Below are positions 1-8,996 of a stretch of DNA of 64,000 nt, piece after piece. The notes beneath the pieces were generated by a model. The model was not told the DNA's origin. It searched no databases and saw nothing but the letters and a program-made list of their open reading frames with translations. Every line of letters starts with the position of its first letter. Within the stretch, counting starts at the first letter, position 1. This stretch comes from Clostridium putrefaciens (GTDB lineage: Bacteria > Bacillota > Clostridia > Clostridiales > Clostridiaceae), in assembly GCF_900461105.1 (NCBI RefSeq), contig NZ_UFWZ01000001.1, forward strand, positions 1,302,001-1,366,000, in the 5' to 3' direction. The position numbers were made by a program, and so were the translations under genes.

Positions 1-2
1 TA

Positions 3-455
3 GATGAAGAACCTAATGTTGAAGTTATCGAAGATACCGGTAAAGGATCAGAGGTAGTTATTAGTGATACAATTGCTGGAGAAACAGTTGAGACTATTGA
101 AAATAAAGTATTTATTAATAAAAACTTAACATCTTTAAAGAGGCCAAATACTGTGGAAACTATAGGAAAACAGTCATTTGCCAAAAACAAATTAACATCT
201 ATTGAATATCCTAAGGAACTTATAAATACTGAATCAACTAGTTTGGAAATTCCAGAAGATATAACAAGTATAGCAAGAAGTGAGACTAAAGTGGCTACAG
301 GTGAAGCAGATGCAAAGACTGATGAGGACTTTATAGATAAAAACTTAAATGATTCTAAGTCTAAATCATCAGCTGTTATATGGATAGGTTTAATTCTGAT
401 AAGCATACTAGTTTTAGTAAAGATAAGGCATAAGTTTTTTAAAAAAATACAATAA
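3..455 (+). CDS. C-terminal end of a leucine-rich-repeat, membrane-anchored surface protein (partial)
   Basis: The reading frame is open from the left edge, so the start lies outside the window. The visible part holds repeats of the BspA-like leucine-rich type (an IGKQSFAKNKLTSIE-like unit near base 160), then a Thr/Ser/Glu-rich linker, a hydrophobic helix of about 17 residues and a short Lys/Arg/Phe tail. That arrangement fits an extracellular repeat protein held by a C-terminal membrane anchor. There is no LPXTG motif. The internal GTG at 153 has no ribosome site and is not a start. The role is unknown, although such repeats usually mediate protein binding at the surface. Confidence 0.65.
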   Translation, partial: DEEPNVEVIEDTGKGSEVVISDTIAGETVETIENKVFINKNLTSLKRPNTVETIGKQSFAKNKLTSIEYPKELINTESTSLEIPEDITSIARSETKVATGEADAKTDEDFIDKNLNDSKSKSSAVIWIGLILISILVLVKIRHKFFKKIQ

Positions 456-489
456 ATGATTTCTGCTGAAAGTATAATTTAAGTGTTTA

Positions 490-530
490 AAAAGGGGTGA
501 GTAGAGTTTTTACCTACCCCTTTATACTAT
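490..530. terminator. Hairpin terminator between convergent genes
   Basis: Arms AAAGGGGT (491-498) and ACCCCTTT (516-523) pair across a 17-base loop. The hairpin sits between the convergent ends of the surface protein gene and the membrane protein gene at 527-967, so it may act in both directions. Confidence 0.6.
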
Positions 531-967
531 TTTAAGTTATTTATTTTCTTAAGTTTTATAATCTCACCTACATTTAAAAGGACAATTATAAATACTAAGG
601 GTAAATTAATATTTACTACACTTGAGTAGTTAAGTGAAAGTATAGAAGGGTTTTTTACGAGAAAGATTATTAAGAAGAATAATAAAAATATATGTGTACT
701 TATTTTATTATGCCTTCCTTTATTAAATATACTAATTTCGTAGTTGTGTATTTCTTTTAAATTAGCGTTTAAAAAAGAAAACAAGGGGTAGTACTCTTTT
801 GAATATAGGTAATTTACTATAGTAGCTAGACTTGTAATTATGAATATAGCTATTATTGAAATTCTTATATATTGATTGTCTAAAATGTTACCAACCAAAA
901 GTAATAACATAATAAAGTTTAGAATAATTAATCTAAATATCACATACTTAGTTAATTTATTTTCCAA
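527..967 (-). CDS. Hypothetical small integral membrane protein
   Basis: About 146 residues with four predicted hydrophobic helices (roughly residues 12-27, 36-52, 90-107 and 119-134) and no motif that I recognise. A GTG at 976 is in frame, but it overlaps the ribosome site GAGGTG. The TTG at 967, six bases after that site, is the better start. It has its own promoter region and shares a hairpin terminator with the convergent upstream gene. No function is proposed. Confidence 0.6.
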   Translation of the reverse strand: MENKLTKYVIFRLIILNFIMLLLLVGNILDNQYIRISIIAIFIITSLATIVNYLYSKEYYPLFSFLNANLKEIHNYEISIFNKGRHNKISTHIFLLFFLIIFLVKNPSILSLNYSSVVNINLPLVFIIVLLNVGEIIKLKKINNLK

Positions 968-1022
968 TGAATTCACCTCTAATAGTTCTAAGTGTTACTT
1001 AGATTATAACATCTTTATATGA

Positions 1023-1062
1023 AAAGTAGCCTCAAATCTGTATATTTGAGGCTACTTTATTA
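1023..1062 (-). terminator. Rho-independent terminator of the DUF4097 remnant
   Basis: A perfect 15-bp stem (1023-1037 with 1044-1058) and a 6-base loop lie immediately downstream of the stop codon of the minus-strand DUF4097 frame. Confidence 0.75.
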
Positions 1063-1830
1063 ATTGATGGTTACATCTCCTGAAGTAGTATTTATATTTA
1101 TTTTACAATTATCAGAACCTACAACACCTTTTATCTGATGCTCTTTTTTTACATCTGTTAGTATAGGTTTATTTAATGTTATATTACCAGAAGTACTGGA
1201 AGCGTTAATGAAGAACTCCGCATTATTTGGGGTAAGTAGTTCTAAATTACCGGATATAGAGCTTATGTCAATGTTTCCACTTGGCATTTTGCTATACTTT
1301 AAATAAGAATCTCCTGAAGTAGAGTTTAGGGTTAAGCTCCCTTCTATAGAGTGAATTTCAATATTGCCAGAAGTAGTTCGAATTTGATTTTCGTTACTGC
1401 TTAATCTATCAATATTTAAATCACCTGAAGTAGAAGTAAAATTAAAGTTTTTAACTGTAATTTCTTCTGCTTCCATAAATCCAGAGGTTGTAATTATATT
1501 TAGATTATTTAAGTTTAAGGGATTTATACAAATATCAGAAGATGTTGATTTTATATATAAGTCATTAATATAGCTTTTAGGTATAAATATCTCTAGTTTT
1601 AAATCTCTTGAGTAGGAAGAAAAACCTTTGAAGGTGTTATTTGGTGATGTTATATATAGGGTACCTTCTTTACTTGTCATATCTAATTTAGGATCGGACG
1701 CTTCTTCACTTGATTTTACATAACCTTTTAATGTGGCTTTTATATTGTCATCATCAGATATTAACACTTTGATATCTGCACTAACCATATCTATTTTTAT
1801 GCTATTTATATTAGAGGAATCTATAGATTT
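1060..1830 (-). pseudogene. 5'-truncated DUF4097 (LiaG-like) beta-helix protein
   Basis: The frame encodes about 256 residues of a repetitive beta-rich domain with many TSGD/TSGN turns, characteristic of DUF4097 proteins. It opens right after an in-frame TAA at 1831-1833, and its first ATG (1788) lies inside the conserved start of the domain (IDMVSADIKV), without a ribosome site. The usual N-terminal region is missing. Its natural partners, DUF1700 and PadR, sit just upstream in reading order and are also shortened, so a deletion or frameshift appears to have damaged the whole module. A fusion read through a frameshift from the DUF1700 gene cannot be excluded. Confidence 0.6.
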
Positions 1831-1838
1831 TTATTCAT

Positions 1839-2117
1839 TTATATCATAATATAATTATTATTTAAATTTTGGCTATTAGCATTTTCACGATAGTTATTTT
1901 TTGGGTTTTCATTAATTGCTGCGATCCTGTTACTCTTATAATGTTTTGCTATATCTAAAGGGTTCCCAAGTTCTTCAATTATTTCATTGGTAGTTTTGCC
2001 ATTTTCTTTACCTAAGCAAAAGTGCTCTTCATAGTCATAAAGAATTTCTCTTTTTTCATCTGTAGAGAATCCTTGAAGACCTTTTTCTAATATTTTTAGG
2101 AATTCATCTTGGTTCAT
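1839..2117 (-). CDS. DUF1700-type helical protein, short form
   Basis: A 92-residue protein beginning MNQDEFLKILEKGLQGFS, typical of DUF1700 (HAAS) membrane-associated proteins encoded beside PadR regulators and DUF4097 proteins. The family usually continues into several membrane helices. Here only the soluble helical domain remains, followed by an Asn-rich tail and a stop nine bases before the open frame of the DUF4097 remnant. The ATG overlaps the stop of the PadR remnant as ATGA, the arrangement of a translationally coupled operon. It is probably a truncated, non-functional derivative. Confidence 0.6.
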   Translation of the reverse strand: MNQDEFLKILEKGLQGFSTDEKREILYDYEEHFCLGKENGKTTNEIIEELGNPLDIAKHYKSNRIAAINENPKNNYRENANSQNLNNNYIMI

Positions 2118-2243
2118 TGATTATCCTCCTTTACAATGGAACTTACTGCTTTAACAAAGTCAAACCATTCTGTGGTTAATTTGTGTTTGGTTTCATGCCC
2201 TAAATCAGTTAACATATGGTAGTATACATTGCAAGGTACCAAG
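2114..2243 (-). pseudogene. C-terminal remnant of a PadR-family regulator
   Basis: Reading the minus strand into the DUF1700 start gives VYYHMLTDLGHETKHKL followed by TTEWFDFVKAVSSIV, which is the last helix-and-wing segment of PadR regulators (the YY-LT--G pattern and a terminal Trp-containing helix). The frame ends with TGA overlapping the next ATG. The N-terminal winged helix is absent, so this is a fragment. PadR, DUF1700 and DUF4097 normally form one operon. Confidence 0.55.
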
Positions 2244-2261
2244 TTATAAGTTGTAGATTAA

Positions 2262-2298
2262 AATATAATAAGGGAAGTTTAATTAGACTTCCCTTAAA
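2262..2298 (-). terminator. Terminator of the Ppx/GppA gene
   Basis: A stem pairs AAGGGAAGT (2270-2278) with ACTTCCCTT (2287-2295) directly after the stop codon of the minus-strand phosphatase gene. On that strand it is followed by a T/A-rich stretch. Confidence 0.65.
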
Positions 2299-2300
2299 GG

Positions 2301-3809
2301 TCATTCTTGAATTATAATTAACTTTTTTTGATAAATCTCATAAAATTTATTTTTGCATCTTAAAGCTTCACTTATTTCTAAGGCTATATCCCTAGATGAA
2401 TTTAATTTTAAGGTTACAGATTCATCATCAATAATAGTAGTGATATTAGTTACAGAACCTAGCATAGTTTTATCTAAACCCTCAGATATTCTTAGAAGGA
2501 TGCCAATTTTTCTAATATTAGATAAATCTAATCTATTTATTATGCTACTAAAGTGACATAAGTTTATTTCATAGTCATTATTTCTATGATAGGCCGCCAT
2601 GTATGCACTTAGTAATAATTCTCTATGTGTAAGTCCCCTTAGCTGAGAATTAACTATTATATAAAAAGAATGGTTATGATGATTGTAATATCTTATACTT
2701 ATACCAGCATCATGAAGAAGGGATCCAGTCTTTAAAATACCAATAAAATCTTCATTTAATTTATGAAGACCTTTTAAATCGTCAAATAACTTATGCGTTA
2801 AATTATAAACATTATAAGCATGGACTTTATTTACATAATGACTTTCTAAAACTCCATCTATAGATGATTCAAGCATGTCCTCTTTTGGATTATAGTTAAC
2901 TTCAATGTATTCATCCAAAACTCCTTCTCTAAGACCTTTACCACTTACAATTACCTCGTCTACATGAAGTGAATTAATGATAACATTTAGGGAAGATACT
3001 GCAGCTACAAATATGTCTGCCCTATCAGCAGATAATCCATTTATTTTTAATCTTTGTTTTAAATTTTTACTTTTAACTAAGTTATAAATATAGTTTATAT
3101 CTTTAGAATCCATTTTATAATTATGAGCTATATCTAGTGGGTACTTTTTAATGGCCCTATCTATTTTTCCCATATTTCTTATAGCACCACCGATGCCAAT
3201 AATGTTATCAAATTTTGTGTCGAAAATCCAAGAAATTTTGTTTAATTCTTCTATAACAAAGCTCTTAAAGGCTTGATCATCTTCAGATCTAATCATATCT
3301 TCTAAGTTAAATCTTTTAGTAAGATTTACAGTTCCAAAAGGTAGACTTATGCTTTCATTTAAATGGCCTTCCTTTATCCAAGCGATTTCCGTACTAGAGC
3401 CCCCAATATCTATCATTAATGAATTATTAGTGTCCATACTGTTAATTATAGCCATACAATCATAATTAGCTTCTTCTATACCAGTTAAGACTCTAATATC
3501 CATGTTAACATCATTTTTTACCTTATTAATAAAATAATCTCCATTTTTTGATTGCCTTACAGCTTCTGTAGCAATTACTATAATATCTGAAGTATTTAGC
3601 GATTTGCAAATGGCTTTAAATGTATCTAAAGTTTTAATGGTTTTAATAATTTTATCGTCAGAGAGAACTTGATTTATTTCAATATCTTCACCAAGTCTTA
3701 TGGTTTCTTTTATCTCATCTATAATATGAAAAGAACCACTCTCGTTTATTTGAGCTAGTACCAATCTTACTGAGTTTGACCCTATATCAATGATTCCCAG
3801 TTTCTCCAT
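2301..3809 (-). CDS. Ppx/GppA-family exopolyphosphatase or guanosine pentaphosphatase
   Basis: A 502-residue protein of the ASKHA fold. The first phosphate motif is IDIGSNSVRL near residues 7-16 and the second is DIGGSSTEI near residue 130. The C-terminal third carries an HD-type helical region with LLHDAG near residue 360. Family members hydrolyse polyphosphate or convert pppGpp to ppGpp; the sequence does not say which. An ATG at 3839 is in frame, but the site AAAGGAG sits between it and the ATG at 3809, so 3809 is the start. The gene appears to be single, with its own terminator. No polyphosphate kinase is nearby. Confidence 0.85.
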   Translation of the reverse strand: MEKLGIIDIGSNSVRLVLAQINESGSFHIIDEIKETIRLGEDIEINQVLSDDKIIKTIKTLDTFKAICKSLNTSDIIVIATEAVRQSKNGDYFINKVKNDVNMDIRVLTGIEEANYDCMAIINSMDTNNSLMIDIGGSSTEIAWIKEGHLNESISLPFGTVNLTKRFNLEDMIRSEDDQAFKSFVIEELNKISWIFDTKFDNIIGIGGAIRNMGKIDRAIKKYPLDIAHNYKMDSKDINYIYNLVKSKNLKQRLKINGLSADRADIFVAAVSSLNVIINSLHVDEVIVSGKGLREGVLDEYIEVNYNPKEDMLESSIDGVLESHYVNKVHAYNVYNLTHKLFDDLKGLHKLNEDFIGILKTGSLLHDAGISIRYYNHHNHSFYIIVNSQLRGLTHRELLLSAYMAAYHRNNDYEINLCHFSSIINRLDLSNIRKIGILLRISEGLDKTMLGSVTNITTIIDDESVTLKLNSSRDIALEISEALRCKNKFYEIYQKKLIIIQE

Positions 3810-4035
3810 AATCAACATACTCCTTTTAGCGAATTTCAATCAAATATAAGTATATACCATATTATTTTATAATACAGTTTTTTTTATAATATTATAAAAA
3901 ATAAATAAATCTTATGTTTATATGTAATATAAATTGAATATAACTAGTGCATTTGTTATTATAATGGTAGTAAACATTTACATAGAATTATGTTAGTCTT
4001 AACAACCTATAAAAATTTAATTAGGGGGAGTAGCT

Positions 4036-5337
4036 GTGAATTTTATAAAATATATAGATCTTCTTAAAAGGGAACTCGCACCTGCATTAGGATGTACAGA
4101 GCCTATAGCAGTAGCTTATGCTAGTGCTAAGGCGAAAAAGGTATTAGGATTTATGCCAGATAAGGTAGAAGTTTTAGTAAGTGGGAATATCCTTAAAAAT
4201 GGTATGGGAGTTGGAATACCAAAGACAAAAATGACAGGACTTGATATAGCAGCGGCACTTGGGGTTATTGGTGGAAATTCAAATGCAAAGCTTGAAGTTC
4301 TTAAAGATATAGAAGACAAACATATAGATGAAGCAGTACAGTATTTAAAAGATAATAACTTGAAGATAAAACTAAAGGATACTAAAAGCAAGTTGTACAT
4401 AGAGGTTATATGTAAAAAGGGGCAAGAGGAATCTAAAGTTATCATAAAAGATGAACATACTAATATAGTTTACATATCATTAAATGGTGAGGTTCTTTAT
4501 GAAAAGGAAGAAAAAGAAGAAAATAAGATAGAAGCTAAAGTAAATAAAGAAATTGAAACATCAAAAGGTAATCTAGAAATTAGTATAAAGGAGATACATA
4601 ACTTTGCAACCAAGGTAGACTTTGAAGATATAAAATTTCTTTTAGATGGTGCTAAAATGAATAGAAGGGTTGCTAAAGAAGGAATTGAACATGAATATGG
4701 ATTAAAGGTAGGGAAAACATTTCATGAAAGCATAGGAAAGGGTATTTTTGCAGATAGCATTGAATCCCATGCAATAGCAATAACGGCAGCAGCTGTGGAT
4801 GCTAGAATGGATGGATGCGCACTACCGGTTATGACTACTGCAGGTAGTGGCAATCAAGGGCTTACGTGTACACTACCAGTAGTTGCTGTGTTCGAAAAGT
4901 TAGGAAGCAGCGAGGAACAACTTTGTAGAGCCCTTGCTATAAGTAATTTAGTTACAATTCATATAAAAAGTTATCTTGGAAGACTTTCTGCTTTATGTGG
5001 GTGTGGAGTTGCAGCAGCAGTAGGATCAAGCTGTGGCATAACCTATCTTTTAGGTGGAGAGTATGAAGCAATTTCTTATGCAGTTAAAAACATGGTAGCT
5101 GGACTTTCAGGAATGATATGTGATGGGGCAAAGCAAGGATGTGCACTGAAAATTTCTACATCAGTGAGTTCAGCTATTCAATCTGCAGTACTTGCTACAA
5201 ATGGTATTGAAGTATCCTGTAAAGATGGTATAATACATGAATGTGTAGAACAAACTATAAAAAATTTAGGTAACTTAGCCACAGTTGGTATGGTGGATAC
5301 AGATAAAGTTATTTTAGATATGATGGTGTGTAAATAA
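4036..5337 (+). CDS. UPF0597 / L-cysteine desulfidase-like protein of the serine dehydratase superfamily
   Basis: A 433-residue cytosolic protein with the UPF0597 signature ELAPALGCTEPIAVAYA near residues 13-29 and several conserved cysteines, including ALCGCG near residue 322 and SSCG shortly after. In this family these probably bind a labile [4Fe-4S] cluster. Relatives (CyuA/YhaM, archaeal desulfidase) break cysteine into pyruvate, sulfide and ammonia; others are unassigned serine deaminase-like proteins. It starts at GTG after AGGGGGAG. The DUF2179 membrane protein gene follows after 32 bases, so the two may be co-transcribed. The substrate is inferred from the family only. Confidence 0.8.
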   Translation: MNFIKYIDLLKRELAPALGCTEPIAVAYASAKAKKVLGFMPDKVEVLVSGNILKNGMGVGIPKTKMTGLDIAAALGVIGGNSNAKLEVLKDIEDKHIDEAVQYLKDNNLKIKLKDTKSKLYIEVICKKGQEESKVIIKDEHTNIVYISLNGEVLYEKEEKEENKIEAKVNKEIETSKGNLEISIKEIHNFATKVDFEDIKFLLDGAKMNRRVAKEGIEHEYGLKVGKTFHESIGKGIFADSIESHAIAITAAAVDARMDGCALPVMTTAGSGNQGLTCTLPVVAVFEKLGSSEEQLCRALAISNLVTIHIKSYLGRLSALCGCGVAAAVGSSCGITYLLGGEYEAISYAVKNMVAGLSGMICDGAKQGCALKISTSVSSAIQSAVLATNGIEVSCKDGIIHECVEQTIKNLGNLATVGMVDTDKVILDMMVCK

Positions 5338-5369
5338 TTTTAAAGTAGTAGGAGGTATATGATTATATT

Positions 5370-5879
5370 ATGGTACTATATGTATTGATATTTTTAGCGA
5401 AAATAGTTGAAGTATCGCTTATGACATTAAGAACTGTGCTTATAACTAGAGGTGAAAAGCTAGTTGGATCTATTATTGGTTTTTTTGAAGTTATAATATG
5501 GCTTTATTTAGTTAGTACTGTTCTTGTAGGAATAAGTGAAGATCCTATTAAAATGGTAGTTTATGCTCTTGGATTCTCTGTTGGAAACTATGTTGGGTCA
5601 TTTTTAGAGGAAAAGTTAGCAATAGGACTTTTAACTATAAGCATAGTGTCTTCAACTAATGATGCTATTATAATAGCAGAAAAACTTAGAAAAGATAATT
5701 TAGGAGTTACATTAGTAGAGGCAGAAGGTATAAATGAAAAGAAAAAGATGATAGTTGTACATGTAAAACGAAAGAGAAAAAAAGAAGTTATGAAATTAAT
5801 TGCGGAGACTAATACAAAGGCAGTTGTATCCATTGCAGATACTAAAACTGTTTATGGAGGGTATGGTATTAAAAAGTAA
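5370..5879 (+). CDS. UPF0316 / DUF2179 membrane protein
   Basis: A 169-residue protein with three N-terminal membrane helices (about residues 1-20, 30-55 and 60-80), followed by a soluble C-terminal DUF2179 domain ending SIADTKTVYGGYGI. Similar C-terminal domains occur in YitT-type membrane proteins and are thought to be ligand-binding. The ATG at 5370 lies about 14 bases after AGGAGG, a long spacing, but no closer in-frame start exists. It follows the UPF0597 gene closely. Function unknown. Confidence 0.75.
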   Translation: MVLYVLIFLAKIVEVSLMTLRTVLITRGEKLVGSIIGFFEVIIWLYLVSTVLVGISEDPIKMVVYALGFSVGNYVGSFLEEKLAIGLLTISIVSSTNDAIIIAEKLRKDNLGVTLVEAEGINEKKKMIVVHVKRKRKKEVMKLIAETNTKAVVSIADTKTVYGGYGIKK

Positions 5880-5901
5880 AGAATTTAAAGCGACTTTAAG
5901 A

Positions 5902-5931
5902 TTGACCAATATAGGTTTATAGGTGTATAAT
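5902..5931 (+). promoter_or_regulatory. Sigma-A-type promoter of the argS T-box transcript
   Basis: TTGACC (5902-5907) and TATAAT (5926-5931) are separated by 18 bases and lie about 25 bases upstream of the T-box leader. Confidence 0.6.
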
Positions 5932-5955
5932 GTAATGTAATTTAATATGAAAATT

Positions 5956-6182
5956 CGAAGAAGAGGAAAGTACTTTTATAGAACTTCTTACAGCGATTAA
6001 GGATTTGGTGGAAGCCTTATAAGATATATAAAGGGAAGAGAAACTCAGAGAAGCTGTCTAAAATAACGGGTAGCCGCTAAATGCGTTAAAGTTTTGAGGG
6101 GATTATTTAATTTAAGTAATCAACAGGAGTGGTACCGCGGAGTAATCCGTCTCTTATTATTTTAATAAGAGACGGATTTTAT
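5956..6182 (+). promoter_or_regulatory. T-box leader controlling argS
   Basis: The leader carries the near-invariant T-box core TGGTACCGCGG (6130-6140), which pairs with the free NCCA end of uncharged tRNA. Downstream is a terminator with a perfect 16-bp stem (6144-6159 with 6163-6178) and a T-rich tail. The upstream part begins with a GAAGAAGAGGAAAGTA-like stem I base. By family mechanism, uncharged tRNA stabilises the antiterminator and allows argS transcription. The downstream gene implies tRNA-Arg. I could not fix the specifier codon by eye; an AGA in the segment around 6035-6055 is possible. Confidence 0.9.
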
Positions 6183-6323
6183 TTTATGCTTAATTATATA
6201 TTTTAGTACCTAATAGTATAACTAAAAATAAATATATTAAGTTATCTTAAAAAGTGACGTTTCAAAAGGCAATTTAGCTAATTATTTTAAAAAATAATTA
6301 AGTGGTTAGGGAGGAAAATAAAA

Positions 6324-8018
6324 ATGGATTATAAAAAGATTATAGCAGAAAGAATTTCAAAGCATGTAGATATGGAAGTGGAGGAGTTAGAAAAACTTAT
6401 AGAGATACCACCTAAAGCTGACATGGGGGACTTTGCTTTTCCTTGTTTTCAATTAGCTAAGTCTCTAAGAAAAGCACCTTTAGCTATAGCTGTTGAACTA
6501 AAAGATAAAATGGAAAAAGAAAATTTTGAAAGAGTTGAAAATTTAGGACCTTATTTAAACTTTTTCGTAGAGAAACAAAGTTTTATGAAGGAAACTTTAG
6601 ATAAGATATTAAAAGAAAAACAAAGTTATGGATCCTCAGACATTGGAAAAGGTAAGAATGTTATAGTAGAATATTCTTCTCCAAATATAGCTAAGCCTTT
6701 TCATGTAGGACATCTATTCACTACAGCTATAGGAAACTCCTTATATAAGATTTTAGGATCTCAAGGATATAATGCCATAGGAATAAATCATTTAGGAGAC
6801 TGGGGAACTCAATTTGGAAAGCTTATAGTAGCTTATAAAAGATGGGTAGATGAAGAGGCTCTTCTTAAAAATCCTATAGATGAACTTTTAAGAATATATG
6901 TAAAGTTCCATGAGGAAGCAAAAATTGATACTTCATTAGATGATGAAGCTAGAATGCATTTTAAAAAATTAGAGGATGGATCAAAAGAGGAGCAAGAACT
7001 TTGGAAAAGGTTTAGAGACCTTAGTTTAAAAGAATTTGAAAAGGTATATGATATGTTAGGAGTTAAATTTGATTCTTATGCAGGTGAAAGCTTTTATGGA
7101 GATAAAATGGATTCAGTTGTAGAAGAATTAGAAAGTAAGGGACTACTTGTTGAAAGCAATGGAGCTAAGGTTGTTATGTTAGATGAATATAATATGCCAC
7201 CATGTATGATTAAAAAGGCAGATGGAGCTACTATATATGCAACAAGAGATCTTGCAGCAGCAATGTATAGGAAAAAGACTTATGATTTTTATAAAAATAT
7301 ATATGTAGTGGGTAGCCCTCAGAAACTTCACTTTAAACAAATATTTACTACATTAAAGCTTATGGGACATGAATGGGCAAATGATTGCGAGCATGTAGGA
7401 TTTGGAATGGTTAAATTTGCAGATAAAAAGCTGTCTACGAGAAAAGGTGATGTAGTATTACTAGAAGATTTATTAAATGAAACAAAAAAGAAGACTCTAG
7501 AGATAATAAATGAAAAGAATCCAAATCTTGAAGACAAAAAAGAGGTAGCTAAAAAGCTTGGAATAGGAGCTGTAATATTTGCATATCTTAAAAATAACAG
7601 AGAAAAAGATATAGTTTTTGATTGGAATGATATGTTAAGCTTTGAAGGCGAGACAGGTCCTTACGTTCAATACACTTATGCAAGAGGAAAAAGCATACTA
7701 AGAAAAGCAGAAGGCATAAGAAGTAATAATGTTGACTATTCAAAGCTTAAAACTAAAGAAGAGTTTGAACTTGTAAAGACTTTAGAAGGATTTAATGAAG
7801 CTATAATTTTAGCTATAGATAAACTTGAACCTTCAATAGTTACTAGATATGTTATAGAGGTAGCGAAGAGCTTTAATAAGTTCTATAATTCTAATTCAAT
7901 ACTAAATATAGAGGATGAAGATTTAAAAAATGCTAGACTTAATATAGTTGAGGCTACTTGTATAGTACTAAATAGTGGGCTTAAACTACTAGGAGTAGAA
8001 ACTGTAGAAAAAATGTAA
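6324..8018 (+). CDS. argS: Arginyl-tRNA synthetase
   Basis: A 564-residue class I aminoacyl-tRNA synthetase that charges tRNA-Arg. The N-terminal additional domain is at about 1-110. The HIGH-type motif appears as [13 protein letters not shown] near residues 120-132, and a KMSKS-like loop as LSTRKGDVV near residue 370. The C-terminal DALR anticodon-binding domain starts near residue 450 with [11 protein letters not shown]. The length is normal. The start follows GGGAGGAAAATAAAA. Expression is controlled by the T-box directly upstream, and a terminator follows. Confidence 0.97.
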   Translation: MDYKKIIAERISKHVDMEVEELEKLIEIPPKADMGDFAFPCFQLAKSLRKAPLAIAVELKDKMEKENFERVENLGPYLNFFVEKQSFMKETLDKILKEKQSYGSSDIGKGKNVIVEYSSPNIAKPFHVGHLFTTAIGNSLYKILGSQGYNAIGINHLGDWGTQFGKLIVAYKRWVDEEALLKNPIDELLRIYVKFHEEAKIDTSLDDEARMHFKKLEDGSKEEQELWKRFRDLSLKEFEKVYDMLGVKFDSYAGESFYGDKMDSVVEELESKGLLVESNGAKVVMLDEYNMPPCMIKKADGATIYATRDLAAAMYRKKTYDFYKNIYVVGSPQKLHFKQIFTTLKLMGHEWANDCEHVGFGMVKFADKKLSTRKGDVVLLEDLLNETKKKTLEIINEKNPNLEDKKEVAKKLGIGAVIFAYLKNNREKDIVFDWNDMLSFEGETGPYVQYTYARGKSILRKAEGIRSNNVDYSKLKTKEEFELVKTLEGFNEAIILAIDKLEPSIVTRYVIEVAKSFNKFYNSNSILNIEDEDLKNARLNIVEATCIVLNSGLKLLGVETVEKM

Positions 8019-8035
8019 TAATAAACATAGAAAGT

Positions 8036-8068
8036 AGACTTAGTTATTATAATAACTAAGTCTTTTTC
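8036..8068 (+). terminator. argS terminator
   Basis: A perfect 13-bp stem (8036-8048 with 8051-8063) is followed by TTTTT, just after the argS stop codon. Confidence 0.85.
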
Positions 8069-8134
8069 TGGTTTCACAAATATTTGATGTATGTCATAAT
8101 ATAGCTTATAAAGTATTAATGAAGGGATTTTAAC

Positions 8135-8701
8135 ATGATAAATAATCAATATATATATGACTTTTATAATTATTATGGATATTTACCTTGTACAAATTAT
8201 AATGTATATGCTAATTTTAATTCTGACTATAGAAATGTTAAGAATTCTACGGCTACAGCAATTATAAATGGGGGGCCATTTGGTCCTAATATAAAGGGAT
8301 ATGTACATTTTACGGATGTACCTTATGGAACTAATGTATGCGTAAAAGTTACAGGACTTCCTGAATATAAGAAAGCAGAAGGAGATAAAAGTCCAATAGG
8401 TCCACATGGTTTTCATATACATGAATTTGGGGATTGTGAGGTAGGCGATAAAAATGACCCATTTAAATCTGTAGGAAGTCATTGGAATCCTTATAACCAG
8501 CCTCATGGAAATCATGCGGGTGATTTCCCGGTACTGTTTTCTAATCATGGAATTGCTAATATGTGCTTTTTTACAGATAAGTTTAAGGTTAAAGATATAA
8601 TAGGAAAATCTATAATAATACATGAAAATCCTGATGATTATAGAACAGAACCTTCAGGAAATTCTGGAAGAAAACTTGCTTGTGGTGAAATAGTAGGATA
8701 A
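8135..8701 (+). CDS. Cu/Zn superoxide dismutase-family protein
   Basis: A 188-residue protein whose last two thirds match the SodC fold. HGFHIHEFGDC near residues 89-99 supplies two copper-ligand histidines and the disulfide cysteine. GSHWNP and PHGNHAGDFP supply further His and Asp ligands. The C-terminal GRKLACGEIVG holds the second disulfide cysteine and the strand that closes the barrel. The N-terminal 45 residues are Tyr/Asn-rich with no signal peptide, so export is not evident. In an anaerobe it may act in oxygen defence or as a spore-associated protein; that is inference. It has its own ribosome site (AAGGGA) and terminator. Confidence 0.85.
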   Translation: MINNQYIYDFYNYYGYLPCTNYNVYANFNSDYRNVKNSTATAIINGGPFGPNIKGYVHFTDVPYGTNVCVKVTGLPEYKKAEGDKSPIGPHGFHIHEFGDCEVGDKNDPFKSVGSHWNPYNQPHGNHAGDFPVLFSNHGIANMCFFTDKFKVKDIIGKSIIIHENPDDYRTEPSGNSGRKLACGEIVG

Positions 8702-8713
8702 ATAGAAAGATAA

Positions 8714-8768
8714 AAAATGTCCTATAATCTTTTAGATTCTTTCTAGAAGATTATAGGACATTTTATTA
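8714..8768. terminator. Bidirectional terminator between sodC-like gene and feo operon
   Basis: An 18-bp stem (8714-8731 with 8747-8764) is flanked by A- and T-runs and separates the convergent genes. Confidence 0.85.
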
Positions 8769-8812
8769 ATTAAGCTTAAGGTATTTTTCGTAGATTAAAA
8801 ATATTTTAATAT

Positions 8813-8983
8813 TTACTTCTTGTTATTTTTAATTTCTATTTTATTTATGCTACACCCTGAACAAGAAGATGAGGAAGGGCAATTGCTACAAGAGCCTTTT
8901 CCTTTTTTAGCATTTTTTAAATTTTTATATATTATATATGCAGAAAATGATATTATTACTGCTGTTACTATTAATTCTATCAT
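8813..8983 (-). CDS. FeoB-associated Cys-rich membrane protein
   Basis: A 56-residue protein: one N-terminal membrane helix (about residues 2-19), a basic stretch (KNAKKGKG), then the cluster SCSNCPSSSSCSGC, and a short charged tail. This matches the small Cys-rich proteins encoded right after FeoB in many Firmicutes. The ATG at 8983 follows AAGAGGTG, and the gene begins 14 bases after the feoB stop, so it is the third gene of the feo operon. The four cysteines could bind iron or an Fe-S cluster near the FeoB pore; its actual role is not established. Confidence 0.85.
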   Translation of the reverse strand: MIELIVTAVIISFSAYIIYKNLKNAKKGKGSCSNCPSSSSCSGCSINKIEIKNNKK

Positions 8984-8996
8984 AAAATACACCTCT

